This document shows, in pieces, positions 28,802 through 37,375 of a stretch of DNA of 48,484 bases. Where the stretch lies: positions 1 through 48,484 of the forward strand of contig JAEUQR010000085.1 in the NCBI GenBank assembly GCA_016789705.1, given 5' to 3'. The stretch comes from Acidobacteriota bacterium. Its GTDB lineage: Bacteria; Acidobacteriota; Vicinamibacteria; Vicinamibacterales; UBA2999. The notes below the pieces were generated by a model. The model saw nothing but the letters and a program-made list of their open reading frames with translations. It ran no database searches and was not told the origin of the DNA. The translations under genes were made by a program, and so were the position numbers. Position 1 is the first letter of the stretch. Each line of letters opens with the position of its first letter.

Positions 28802-29389
28802 ATGACGCGCAGGATCTGGACAGGACTCGTGATGGGGCTGGCACTGACGCCGGCGCTGGCCTTGGCGCAGGCGCCCGCCGCCCCGGCCGCGCCACCGCGC
28901 CCGCCGCTCACGCTCACGACGACGGCGTTTCCCGATGGCGGCGTCATTCCGGTGAGGTACACGCAGGCCGGTGAGCAGGTGTCGCCAGCGCTCGCATGGA
29001 CCAACGTGCCGGCCGGCACGCAGAGTTTCGTGCTGCACATGCGCGACCCCGACGTTGCCCGCAACAAGACCACCGAGGATCAGGTGCACTGGCTCGTCTG
29101 GGGCATTCCCGGCACGGCCACTGGCATGACGGAAGGGCAGCCGAAGGGCGCGACGCTGCCTGATGGCAGCCGGCAAATCAGCGCCAGCGGCGAGGTCTAC
29201 CGCGGGCCCGGTGCCCCGGCCACCGGGCCGCTGCACCACTACACGTTCGAGCTCTTCGCGCTCGACACGAAGATCGATGTGCCCGCCGGTGCCGACGCCT
29301 GGGCCACCCGCACGGCCGTCTACAACGCCATGCAGGGCCACATTCTCGGCAAGGCGGTCTACGTGGGGCTCTTCCGCCGTCCGCAGTAG
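28802..29389 (+). CDS. YbhB/YbcL-family (PEBP-like) exported protein
   Basis: A 195-residue protein with a signal peptide (about 1-23, ALALAQA) and a PEBP fold. Diagnostic parts are the start of the fold (LTTTAFPDGGVIPVRYT), SPALAWTNVPAGTQSFVLHMRDPD, VHWLVWGIPG and GPLHHYTFELFALD. PEBP proteins bind anionic ligands; bacterial members have no firm function. A GGGAG ribosome-binding site precedes the ATG. The compact carbamoyltransferase gene starts 24 bp later and may be co-transcribed. Confidence 0.88.
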   Translation: MTRRIWTGLVMGLALTPALALAQAPAAPAAPPRPPLTLTTTAFPDGGVIPVRYTQAGEQVSPALAWTNVPAGTQSFVLHMRDPDVARNKTTEDQVHWLVWGIPGTATGMTEGQPKGATLPDGSRQISASGEVYRGPGAPATGPLHHYTFELFALDTKIDVPAGADAWATRTAVYNAMQGHILGKAVYVGLFRRPQ

Positions 29390-29413
29390 GGCGTGACGGA
29401 CGACAATGGTCGG

Positions 29414-30898
29414 ATGATCGTCGCAGGGGTCGGAGGAGGACGGCGCAGCGCGGCTGCGGCCGTGGTGCGGGGAGGGCAACTCGCCGGGGTGTGCGCGCAG
29501 GAACGCGTGACGCGGGCGCGGGATGCCGGCGTGAACCGGTCGGGACTGCCCGATGAGGCGCTCGACCTGCTTCTGCAGCGGCTGGGCATTCTGCGCGGCT
29601 CGGTGGATCGCTGGATGGCTGCAAATGGCGATGGCGACACCGCGCCGGCGGACGTCGAGCGGGTCGACCACCACCTCGCGCACGCGGCCACCGCGTACCT
29701 GACCTCGCCGCATGTTGCCGCGGCCGTGGTCGTCTGCGACCACGACGCGCCCGAGGTGACTGTATGGACCGGCGAGGGCGCCACGCTCACGCCCGTCGAC
29801 TGGCCGTGGACGGGGCCCGGCTTCGCCCGGGTGCTGTCGCGCGCCGGTGCCGCGATTGGCCTTGCGCCGTCTAACGTCGACCGGCGCCTCGCGGCGCTGG
29901 CCCAGTTGCGGCCGGCGAGCCGCGATGCCCGCGTCGATGCGCTCATCGTGCGCCGCGCCGGTGCGCTGGAGCTGGCGGGCGACTTCGATCAGCGGATCCG
30001 CGCCCTGGCCCAGGCCGAAGGCCCGGTGCCCGCGGCGCTCGCCGCGAGCGTGGTGGCGCGGGTGACGGAGTTGCTGCTGGAGTTCCTCGGCGAGGTGCGC
30101 GCGCGTACCGGCCAGGCGTCACTCTGTCTCGGCGGTACGCTCTTCTACAACGCGTCGGTGAACACGCGCGTGAAGGCCTGCGGCCTCTTCTCCGATGTGT
30201 TCGTGCCGCCCGATCCGGGGGATGGCGGCAACGCCGTGGGGGCGGCGCTCGCTGCCGGTGGCCCGCGTCTGGCCGCCGCCTCGCCGTTCGTCGGGCCGAC
30301 CTACTCCGCACAGGAAACCAAGGAGGTCCTCGACAACTGCAAGCTGCAGTACGAATGGGTGTCGGAGGAAGGGGCGGTGGCCGCGGCGCTGAAGGGCATC
30401 GAGCAGGGGCATCTCGTGGGCTGGTTCCAGGGGGCGATGGAATGGGGGCCGCGGGCCCTCGGTGCGCGCAGCATCCTCGCCAGTCCGCAGGCGCCCTACG
30501 TGCTCGAGAACCTCAACCGCTTCCTGAAACAGCGTGAGAGCTGGCGCGGCTACGCGGTGAGCGGCCTGCAGGAGGCGGTGCCGGAACATTTCGACGGCCC
30601 GGCCGAGTCGCCGTTCATGGAATGTGACTACGTGCCGCGCGATCCGGCCACGTTCCGCCACCTGCGGCCGGCGCCCGACGCGGCCATGCGTGTCCACACC
30701 GTGTCGGCCGAGGCGCATCCGATGTTCCGCCGCCTGCTCGAGGCACAGGGGCAGGCCACCGGACTGCCGTTCCTCGTGAATACGTCCTTCAACGGCTTCC
30801 ACGAGCCGATCGTCTGCAGCCCGCGGGATGCGGTGCGCGTGTTCTACGGTTCGGGGCTCGACCTGCTGGTGCTGAACCAGTTCATCATCCGCAAGTAA
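29414..30898 (+). CDS. Compact carbamoyltransferase (NodU/CmcH family), copy 1
   Basis: A 494-residue homologue of NodU/CmcH/TobZ O-carbamoyltransferases, about 110 residues shorter than usual. The Kae1-like N-terminal half keeps the metal-type HxxxH (86-90, DHHLAH), an Asp after it (VCDHDAPEV) and PDPGDGGNAVG (about 266-276). The YrdC-like C-terminal half keeps GWFQGAMEWGPRALGARS, the Lys/Arg segment LKQRESWRGY and NTSFNGFHEPIVCSPRDAV. The canonical DGVGEW and KVMGLAPYG motifs are absent. I place the start at 29414 because it aligns with copy 2 (44612); a GTG at 29393 is possible. It should move carbamoyl from carbamoyl phosphate to a hydroxyl of an unknown acceptor. Confidence 0.87.
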   Translation: MIVAGVGGGRRSAAAAVVRGGQLAGVCAQERVTRARDAGVNRSGLPDEALDLLLQRLGILRGSVDRWMAANGDGDTAPADVERVDHHLAHAATAYLTSPHVAAAVVVCDHDAPEVTVWTGEGATLTPVDWPWTGPGFARVLSRAGAAIGLAPSNVDRRLAALAQLRPASRDARVDALIVRRAGALELAGDFDQRIRALAQAEGPVPAALAASVVARVTELLLEFLGEVRARTGQASLCLGGTLFYNASVNTRVKACGLFSDVFVPPDPGDGGNAVGAALAAGGPRLAAASPFVGPTYSAQETKEVLDNCKLQYEWVSEEGAVAAALKGIEQGHLVGWFQGAMEWGPRALGARSILASPQAPYVLENLNRFLKQRESWRGYAVSGLQEAVPEHFDGPAESPFMECDYVPRDPATFRHLRPAPDAAMRVHTVSAEAHPMFRRLLEAQGQATGLPFLVNTSFNGFHEPIVCSPRDAVRVFYGSGLDLLVLNQFIIRK

Positions 30899-30930
30899 CG
30901 GCGCGGGGGCCGTCGAACCCGCGGCTCGTG

Positions 30931-33096
30931 TCAGGCGCGGGCGAGCGGGGTCTTGCGGATCGGCAGTTCCCGCACGCGGATGCCGGTGGCAGCATGAATC
31001 GCGTTCGTGACCGCCGGGGCGAGTGGCGGCACGCACGGTTCACCCAGGCCGCCGAGCGGCGCGTCGGACCGGACGAAGGCGGTTGTGACCTTCGGCGCGT
31101 CCTTCAGGTGGATCATCGGGTAATCGCGGAAGTTCGTTTCCACCACGCGTCCGCCCTCGATAGTGATCTCGCTCAGGAGCGCGGCCGAGAGCGCGAAGAT
31201 GATGCTCCCTTCGACCTGCGCCGTGGCGCCGTCGAGATGCACGACATCGCCGCAGTCGACTGCCGCGTAGACGTGCAGCACCTTGAGCGCGCCCTCCGGC
31301 GACACGGCCACGTGCGCCACTTCAGCCACGATCGTGCCGAAGCTCTCGCAGACCGCGATGCCGCGGCCCTCGCCGGGCGGCAGCGGCGTACCCCAGCCCG
31401 ACACCGCGGCGGCCTTCTCGAGCACCGCCTTGACGCGCGGCTGTTCGGTGAGCAGCGCGAGGCGGAAGCCGAACGGGTCGACGCCGGCGGCGTGCGCCAT
31501 CTCGTCGATGAACGACTCCTTGAAGAAGCCGTGCTGCGAGTTGAGCACCGAGCGCCACTGGCCCGGCCGGATCGGGTGTTTCGATTCCTTCTCTTCGGCC
31601 GACGTCGCGGCGATCGCGTAGGGCATCGCCACCGCTTCGGCGTTGCCGCCGCCGGTGTAGAAGGAATGGGCCGCCTGCGGCACGCCGCTCGCGTCGAGCG
31701 CGCCGGCATGGCGCGAGAGCGCGGCGCCGCGGTAGTAGTCGTGCTGGATGTCGTTCTCGCGCGACCAGATCGTCTTGACCGGCAGGGGCGACACCGCGCG
31801 GGCGATGCGCACGCCGAGGTCCACGTAGTCGAAGGTGAAGGGCAGGCGCCGGCCGAAGCCGCCGCCGAGCAGGCAGTTCGTGAGCGTCACCTGCTCGACG
31901 TCGATCTCGAGCGCCTTGGCAGCGACCGAGCGCGCGTTGAGCGGATCCTGCACGCCCGTCCAGATGTCCACACGGCCACCCTCGAACTTTGCCGTGCACA
32001 CCATCGGCTCCATCGTGGCGTGGGCGAGGAAGGGCACCCTGTAGTCCGCGGTGACGACGGTCGTGGCCTCGGCGGGCAGCTCGGGCGCGGCGCCGATGGC
32101 GGCATCGAAGGCGGCGAAGATCGAGGCCGTGGAGACGTCGCCGTGTCCGGCGTCGGTGAATTCGGGCGAGAGCGCGGCGAGCGCCTTCCGCGCTCGCCAG
32201 AAGCTGTCGGCCACGACGGCCACCGCCTCCTTCAGCTGCACCACCTTCTTCACGCCGGGCATCACCTCGGCCGGCACCGGGTCCACCGAGACGAGCGTGC
32301 CGCCGTGCACCGGCGCCATGGCGATGGCCGCGTAGAGCATGCCGGGCACGGTCACGTCGATGGCGTACGTCGCGGTGCCGTCGACCTTCGACGGGATGTC
32401 GAGCCGCCCCGGCGAGGTGCGGCGCAGCGTGAAGCTGTCGGGTGCCTTGAGTGCCGGGGTCGTCGGCACCTTCTGCGCGGCCGCCGCGCGTGCCAGCTCG
32501 CCGTAGGTGGCGCTGCGATTCGACGCGGCGTGGATGATGCGCGAGCCCTTCGCCACGCACTCGGACGCGGCCACGCCCCATTCGGCAGCCGCGGCGTTCA
32601 CGAGCATCTCCTTGGCGGCTGCGCCGGCCACGCGCATGCCGTATTCGCCGGTGCCGCGCACGGCGGTCGAACCGCCGGTGGTCTGGAAGCCGAACCACTC
32701 GGCCAGCTTGAAGGCGGAATAGTCGATGCCGCGGCCGAGCACCGCCGGCACGTAGTCGCCGCTCGCGGCCCGCACGATGTAGCCGTTGGCGTAGGCGTCG
32801 AGTGCCGGCGCTTCCTGGACGCGCACGCGCGTCCAGTCGGCCTCGAGTTCCTCGGCCGCCATCATCGCGAGCGCGGTCAGCGTGCCCTGGCCCATGTCGC
32901 AGTGCGGGACGAGGATCGTCACCGTGTCGTCTGGCGCGATCGTGATCCAGGTGGTGAGCTGGCCGTGCGCCGCCGCGTCGTCGGCCACGAGCGAATGCCG
33001 GCTGGGCGCCAGCACGAAGCCGGCCACGCCGATCAGGAACCCGCCGCCCGCGATCGTGCCGGCACCGATGAAGGCACGCCGCGTCCACTTGTTCAC
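30931..33096 (-). CDS. Molybdenum hydroxylase large subunit (isoquinoline 1-oxidoreductase beta-like), Tat-exported
   Basis: A 721-residue molybdopterin-cytosine-dinucleotide subunit of the xanthine-dehydrogenase family, IorB type. It starts with a Tat signal ([17 protein letters not shown]), then has the cofactor-binding [27 protein letters not shown] and the active-site Glu in [14 protein letters not shown] near the C-terminus. The GTG start at 33096 overlaps the stop of the iron-sulfur subunit (GTGA). No FAD subunit gene is present, as is typical for this two-subunit class that passes electrons to cytochrome c. It probably works in the periplasm on an aldehyde or N-heterocycle; the substrate is unknown. 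Confidence 0.9.
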   Translation of the reverse strand: MNKWTRRAFIGAGTIAGGGFLIGVAGFVLAPSRHSLVADDAAAHGQLTTWITIAPDDTVTILVPHCDMGQGTLTALAMMAAEELEADWTRVRVQEAPALDAYANGYIVRAASGDYVPAVLGRGIDYSAFKLAEWFGFQTTGGSTAVRGTGEYGMRVAGAAAKEMLVNAAAAEWGVAASECVAKGSRIIHAASNRSATYGELARAAAAQKVPTTPALKAPDSFTLRRTSPGRLDIPSKVDGTATYAIDVTVPGMLYAAIAMAPVHGGTLVSVDPVPAEVMPGVKKVVQLKEAVAVVADSFWRARKALAALSPEFTDAGHGDVSTASIFAAFDAAIGAAPELPAEATTVVTADYRVPFLAHATMEPMVCTAKFEGGRVDIWTGVQDPLNARSVAAKALEIDVEQVTLTNCLLGGGFGRRLPFTFDYVDLGVRIARAVSPLPVKTIWSRENDIQHDYYRGAALSRHAGALDASGVPQAAHSFYTGGGNAEAVAMPYAIAATSAEEKESKHPIRPGQWRSVLNSQHGFFKESFIDEMAHAAGVDPFGFRLALLTEQPRVKAVLEKAAAVSGWGTPLPPGEGRGIAVCESFGTIVAEVAHVAVSPEGALKVLHVYAAVDCGDVVHLDGATAQVEGSIIFALSAALLSEITIEGGRVVETNFRDYPMIHLKDAPKVTTAFVRSDAPLGGLGEPCVPPLAPAVTNAIHAATGIRVRELPIRKTPLARA

Positions 33097-33557
33097 GACG
33101 TGGCTCCGGCCTTCACCGCGTCGTGGATGGCCGCCCGCACGCGAACGAACGTGCCGCAGCGGCAGATGTTCGTCAGCCGCTCGTCGATCTCGTCGCCGGT
33201 CGGTGCCGGCGACTGGGCGAGCAGGCCCGCCACGGCCATGATCATGCCCGACTGGCAGTAGCCGCACTGCGGCACCTGGTGGGCCACCCAGGCCTGCTGC
33301 ACGGCATGCAGCACGCCGCCCTGCGCCAGGCCTTCGATGGTCGTGACCTGCTTCCCTTCGACCGCCGACACCGGCAGCACGCACGAACGCACGGCTCGGC
33401 CATCGAGGTGCACCGTGCAGGCGCCGCAGGCGGCGATGCCGCAGCCGAACTTCGTGCCGGTGAGCCCGAGCTGTTCGCGCAGCGCCCAGAGCAGCCGCAT
33501 CTCGGGCTCGACGTCAAGCGACTGCGGCGTGCCGTTGACGGTGGTCGTGATGGCCAC
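33093..33557 (-). CDS. Molybdenum hydroxylase [2Fe-2S] subunit (isoquinoline 1-oxidoreductase alpha-like)
   Basis: A 154-residue protein with both [2Fe-2S] centres. A plant-type ferredoxin cluster uses Cys39, Cys44, Cys47 and Cys59. A second, four-helix cluster uses Cys98, Cys101, Cys132 and Cys134 ([15 protein letters not shown]). It lacks a signal peptide and would be exported together with the Tat-tagged large subunit. The stop overlaps the large-subunit start by 4 bp, and the metallo-beta-lactamase-fold gene ends 2 bp before it. Confidence 0.93.
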   Translation of the reverse strand: MAITTTVNGTPQSLDVEPEMRLLWALREQLGLTGTKFGCGIAACGACTVHLDGRAVRSCVLPVSAVEGKQVTTIEGLAQGGVLHAVQQAWVAHQVPQCGYCQSGMIMAVAGLLAQSPAPTGDEIDERLTNICRCGTFVRVRAAIHDAVKAGATS

Positions 33558-33559
33558 GG

Positions 33560-34477
33560 CTACTTGCCGTTCAGTTCGTCATAGATGGCCTGCACGGCGG
33601 CCGTGAGGCGCGTCGAGTTGTAGCCCGGGTACTTGCCCATCCAGGTCTTGTCGGCGGCCGCCTGTTCCACGGACTTGCCGGCCTTGTGCGCGGCGCTCGT
33701 CTGCGCGTAGAGCTCGGCGAGGAACTGCTGGAACACGGCGACGTCCTTCATGCCCGCCACCGGTTGGTGGCCGCCGATGACCGTGTCGACGTTCTTCACG
33801 CCGTCGAGCAGCTTCTTCAGCGTCTCGGGCCACGCCTTGCCGCTGCCGCCGTTGCTGCGGTCGATGAACGGCGCGTCCTTCCAGGGGAACATGTCGCCGG
33901 CCTGCATCGTGCGGAGCGCGGTGTAGACGACGAAGGTATCGCCGTTCGTGTGGCCGGCGCCGAAGTGGTACAGGTCGATCTGGTCCTTGCCGGCGCCGAG
34001 CGTGAGCTTGTCGGCATAGGTGCGCTTCGGCAGGAACTGCGCTTTGTCGCCCTTGAAGGCGTCCATGCGCGCCATGTTGGCCTTCGTGTTCTCGTGCACC
34101 ACGCTTTCGACCGAGGCGCCGAAGAACTCGTTGCTGCCGGTGTGGTCGCCGTGCGAGTGCGTGTTGATCACGGTGACGATCGGCTTGCCGGTAACCGACT
34201 TGATACGTTCGAGGATCGCCGGGCCCCAGTTTGCGAGCTTCGTGTCGACGACGACCACGCCGCGATCGGTGATGAAGACGCCCGTGTTGCCGCCGCTGAA
34301 GGTCTCGCGCGGCGTCGGGCTCGAGCCGGTGATGATGTAGAGGTTGTCTTTGACCTTCTCGATCTTCGTGGCGTCGAGGGCGGCCTGCGCGGGCGCCGTG
34401 GGCGCCTGCCGCGCGGCGAGGGTGATGGTCAGACCACCGGTCAGGGCGATCGCGGCAAGAACGCGGGTGCGGCTCAT
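33560..34477 (-). CDS. Exported metallo-beta-lactamase-fold hydrolase
   Basis: A 305-residue protein with a signal peptide (about 1-23). It carries the zinc motif HSHGDH (107-112), a later [15 protein letters not shown] and GGHQPV, together the usual ligand order of the fold. The substrate-side loop ([19 protein letters not shown]) is like that of periplasmic SoxH/quinoprotein-relay members rather than known lactamases. It is the first gene of an operon with the molybdenum hydroxylase. An antibiotic-resistance role is not supported by context. Confidence 0.87.
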   Translation of the reverse strand: MSRTRVLAAIALTGGLTITLAARQAPTAPAQAALDATKIEKVKDNLYIITGSSPTPRETFSGGNTGVFITDRGVVVVDTKLANWGPAILERIKSVTGKPIVTVINTHSHGDHTGSNEFFGASVESVVHENTKANMARMDAFKGDKAQFLPKRTYADKLTLGAGKDQIDLYHFGAGHTNGDTFVVYTALRTMQAGDMFPWKDAPFIDRSNGGSGKAWPETLKKLLDGVKNVDTVIGGHQPVAGMKDVAVFQQFLAELYAQTSAAHKAGKSVEQAAADKTWMGKYPGYNSTRLTAAVQAIYDELNGK

Positions 34478-34488
34478 GCGGGCGATTC

Positions 34489-34512
34489 TACCGCCTGGCG
34501 GGAACTGCGGTA
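34489..34512. promoter_or_regulatory. Inverted repeat in a 45-bp divergent gap
   Basis: TACCGC (34489-34494) and GCGGTA (34507-34512) form a 6-bp dyad, and CCGCC-T-GGCGG (34491-34501) is nested in its left part. It lies between the divergent hydrolase (34477) and amidase (34523) starts, so it could be a shared operator. Short GC-rich dyads occur by chance in such DNA, so support is weak. Confidence 0.25.
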
Positions 34513-34522
34513 AGGTGTCGCC

Positions 34523-36046
34523 ATGTCCAGCCTGTCCCGCCGGGACTTCGCCACTGCACTCGTCGCCGGGGCGGCCGTGAGCCGCGGCGGCGCCCGACCC
34601 GCCGCACAGCGGCCCGCCACACCCGCGGACCTGGCGTGGCTATCGCTCACCGAGGCCGCGGATCTCGTGCGCGCGCGCGCCGTGTCGTCCACGGACCTCG
34701 TGACCGCGTGCCTCGACCGCATCCGCACCTACGACCCGAAGCTGAACGCGTTCATCACGGTCACGGGTGATGCGGCGCTGGCCCGGGCGAAGGCGCTTGA
34801 CGCGCTGCCGGCGGGTGCGACCCGCGGTCCGCTACACGGCGTGCCGATTGCGCTCAAGGACAACATCGACACCGCCGCCGTGCGCACGACGGCGGCCAGC
34901 AGCGTCTACGACGACCGCGTGCCCACCGAAGACGCCGAAGTCGTGCGCCGGCTCACCGCCGCCGGCGCCGTCGTGCTCGGCAAGCTGAACCTCCACGAGT
35001 TCGCCAACGGCGGCACGTCGGCGACGAGTTACTACGGCCCGGTGCGTAATCCGTGGGCGCTCGATCGCAACCCCGGCGGCTCATCGGGCGGCTCGGCCGC
35101 GGCGGTGGCGGCGGCGCTCTGCTACGGCGCGCTCGGGACCGACACGGGCGGCTCGATCCGCACGCCGGCGTCGTACTGCGGTGTCGTCGGCCTGAAGCCC
35201 ACCTACGGGCTCGTGTCGATTCGCGGCATCATCCCGCTCGTGGTCTCGCTCGACCACTGCGGGCCGCTGACGCGCACGGTGGCCGATGCGGCGCTCATGC
35301 TGCAGGCGCTCGCCGGCTACGACCGGCTCGACATCGCGAGCGTCGAACCTCCGCCCGAGAACTACGTCGCTGCCTCCACCGCGTCAGTCAAGGGCCTGCG
35401 CGTGGGCGTGGCGCGCGTGCCGTTCTTCGATCATCTCGACGCCGACGTCGCCGCCGCGTTCAGTGCCGCGCTCAAGACCGTGGCCTCGCTCACCGGAAGC
35501 GTGCGCGACGTGGTGCTGCCCTCCACGAACGACATCAATCTCAACGGCGAGATGTTCGCCTACCATGAGGCGCTCTACACGAAGATGTCGGGCCGCTACC
35601 AGATTCCGACACGGCGCAACCTGCAGAACGGCGCCAGCGCGAAGGCCGGCGAGTACGTGCGCAGCCGCTGGGCCCTCGACCTCATGCGGCGCACCATCGA
35701 TGACGCCTTCCGCGACGTGGACGTCGTCGTGCTGCCGACGCGCCGGCACACGCCGCGCACGGTGGATGCCGCGCTGCAGCGTGAGGAGACCGACGTGCCG
35801 CGCAATCCCGAGCTCGAGAACACCGGGCAGTTCAACATCTACGGCATTCCGGCGATCTCGGTGCCGTGCGGGTTCACCTCGGCCGGGTTGCCCGTGGGGC
35901 TCATGATCGCCGGGCCGCGGTTTGCCGAAGGCCGCGTGCTGGCGCTGGCACGGGCCTTCGAGCAGGCGTCGGAGTGGCGCATGAAACGACCGCCACTCAC
36001 ACCCGACACGCCGGTGCCGCCGCTCTCGCGCCCAACCGGCGACTGA
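34523..36046 (+). CDS. Tat-exported amidase of the amidase-signature family
   Basis: A 507-residue amidase with an N-terminal Tat signal (SLSRRDFATALVAGAAVS). The Ser-cisSer-Lys triad is complete: Lys112 (ALKDNID), a cis-Ser in GGSSGGS (186-191) and nucleophile Ser211 (TDTGGSIRTP). The closest general patterns are GatA-like and peptide/aryl amidases, but the signal shows it works outside the cytoplasm and not on tRNA. It diverges from the hydrolase-hydroxylase operon. Its substrate is unknown; a nitrogenous compound shared with that operon is possible. Confidence 0.9.
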   Translation: MSSLSRRDFATALVAGAAVSRGGARPAAQRPATPADLAWLSLTEAADLVRARAVSSTDLVTACLDRIRTYDPKLNAFITVTGDAALARAKALDALPAGATRGPLHGVPIALKDNIDTAAVRTTAASSVYDDRVPTEDAEVVRRLTAAGAVVLGKLNLHEFANGGTSATSYYGPVRNPWALDRNPGGSSGGSAAAVAAALCYGALGTDTGGSIRTPASYCGVVGLKPTYGLVSIRGIIPLVVSLDHCGPLTRTVADAALMLQALAGYDRLDIASVEPPPENYVAASTASVKGLRVGVARVPFFDHLDADVAAAFSAALKTVASLTGSVRDVVLPSTNDINLNGEMFAYHEALYTKMSGRYQIPTRRNLQNGASAKAGEYVRSRWALDLMRRTIDDAFRDVDVVVLPTRRHTPRTVDAALQREETDVPRNPELENTGQFNIYGIPAISVPCGFTSAGLPVGLMIAGPRFAEGRVLALARAFEQASEWRMKRPPLTPDTPVPPLSRPTGD

Positions 36047-36396
36047 GCGCGTGTCAGGCCGCCGCCGGAATGCGCGCGCGGTCACGCCAGGCTCGCCGAA
36101 AAGTTGTCTCTCGGCTCCGACGGCGAATTGACGACCAGGGGGCGACGTCCGTGCAGGCTGATGCAGTGGTGCGCTTCGGTGGGACATCGGACCGTTGGTA
36201 CCGGTGGGCACGGAACGTGCTTCCACCTGAGACTGGCTTGAGGCCCGAAATACAATAATTTGGTCGCTTTGTTGCTTCACCTGGGCGCCGCCGTCTTCGG
36301 CCCCTGTGGGACGACGCTCGAACGCTCGAAGTCACGCTGTGTGACAGAGGGCAGCCACACCGTGGCCAGCCTACCCGTCGGAGGACGCAGACCCTT
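36047..36396 (+). promoter_or_regulatory. 350-bp leader of the carbamoylation/glycan cluster with a sigma-54-like -24/-12 element
   Basis: No gene is seen here. Positions 36261-36276 read TGGTCGCTTTGTTGCT, with GG and GC exactly 10 bases apart, as in the -24/-12 elements of sigma-54. It sits in a locally AT-rich patch (36249-36280). TACAAT at 36251-36256 is an alternative -10 without a good -35. The NadE-like start at 36397 has a GGAGGA site at 36380-36385. Some exopolysaccharide loci are driven by sigma-54, which fits, but the promoter is a prediction. Confidence 0.4.
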
Positions 36397-37374
36397 ATGT
36401 TTTCCAGCACCACGCTTGCGATTGACCCGAAGAAGACCGCCGATGCCATCGAACAGGCCATCCGCCAGCAGGTGGGGGAATTGCGGCGGCGCGGCGTCGT
36501 CGTGGGTCTGTCCGGCGGCATCGACAGCTCGGTCGTGACCTGCCTGTGCGTTCGGGCCCTGGGCGCTGAACGTGTCCAGGTGCTGCTCATGCCCGAACGG
36601 GCGTCGTCCTCCGAGTCGCTGACGCTTGGCCGCCTGCTCTCGTCGCAGCTTGGCGCTCCCACCCTCGTGGAAGACATCGCGCCGACGCTCGCGGCGGCCG
36701 GCTGCTACACCCGCCAGGACGAAGCGATCAAGTCGATGTTCCCGGAGTACGGTGAGGGCTGGAAGAACAAGATCACGCTGCCGTCGATTCTCGAGAGCGA
36801 TCGGATGAACTTTTCGGAACTGGTCGTCGAATCGCCGACCGGTGAACGGCAATCGGCGCGCATGACGCCCAAGGCGTACCTGCAGATGGTGGCCGCCACC
36901 AACTTCAAGCAGCGCGTGCGCAAGATGATGGAGTATTACCATGCGGACCGGCTGAACTACGTCGTGGCCGGCACCCCCAACCGCCTGGAGTACGATCAGG
37001 GCTTCTTCGTGAAGCTCGGCGATGGCACGGCCGACATCAAGCCGATCGCCCATCTCTACAAGTCGCAGGTCTACGCGCTGGCGGAGTACGTGGGTGTGCC
37101 CGCGGAGATCCGGCGTCGACAGCCGACCACCGATACCTTCTCGCTGCCGCAGACGCAGGAAGAGTTCTACTTCGCGTTGCCGTACGACAAGATGGACATG
37201 TGCCTCTACGGGCGCAACCACGGTGTGCCGGCGGAGGAGATTGCCGCCGTCGCTGGCCTGACGCCGGCGCAGGTCGAGCGCGTCTACAAGGACATCGACC
37301 AGAAGCGCCGTACGACGCACTACCTGCACGCCCGGCCACGTCTGGTCGAGCCCGTCACCGAGGTTCACGACTGA
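36397..37374 (+). CDS. NAD-synthetase-like (NadE-family) N-type ATP pyrophosphatase
   Basis: A 325-residue protein with the PP-loop SGGIDSS (39-45), which binds ATP for adenylation of a carboxylate, followed by amidation in NadE. The family pattern continues (TNFKQRVRKMMEYYHADRL, VKLGDGTADIKPIAHLYKSQV). Two differences stand out. The canonical GTGNKSE reads GTPNRLE (192-198). A stretch of about 60 residues (100-165) replaces a shorter loop. There is no glutaminase domain. It is 1 bp from an AsnB-type gene and begins the glycan cluster, so it more likely amidates a pathway intermediate than makes NAD. Housekeeping NAD synthesis remains possible. Confidence 0.85.
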   Translation: MFSSTTLAIDPKKTADAIEQAIRQQVGELRRRGVVVGLSGGIDSSVVTCLCVRALGAERVQVLLMPERASSSESLTLGRLLSSQLGAPTLVEDIAPTLAAAGCYTRQDEAIKSMFPEYGEGWKNKITLPSILESDRMNFSELVVESPTGERQSARMTPKAYLQMVAATNFKQRVRKMMEYYHADRLNYVVAGTPNRLEYDQGFFVKLGDGTADIKPIAHLYKSQVYALAEYVGVPAEIRRRQPTTDTFSLPQTQEEFYFALPYDKMDMCLYGRNHGVPAEEIAAVAGLTPAQVERVYKDIDQKRRTTHYLHARPRLVEPVTEVHD

Positions 37375-37375
37375 T

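Noticed and set aside
30902-30923. CGCGGG/CCCGCG hairpin as a bidirectional terminator between convergent genes
   Set aside because: The stem is only 6 bp in very GC-rich sequence with no T-tract on either strand, so it is too weak to report as a feature.
33560-34477. Beta-lactamase resistance gene
   Set aside because: The HSHGDH motif is shared by the whole fold. The operon with a molybdenum hydroxylase and the loop sequences do not point to lactam hydrolysis.
34523-36046. GatA subunit of tRNA amidotransferase
   Set aside because: The protein has a Tat signal and no gatB or gatC neighbour, so it acts outside the cytoplasm.
36251-36256. TACAAT as a sigma-70 -10 for the glycan cluster
   Set aside because: No acceptable -35 lies 16-19 bp upstream. 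It is kept only as an alternative to the -24/-12 element.
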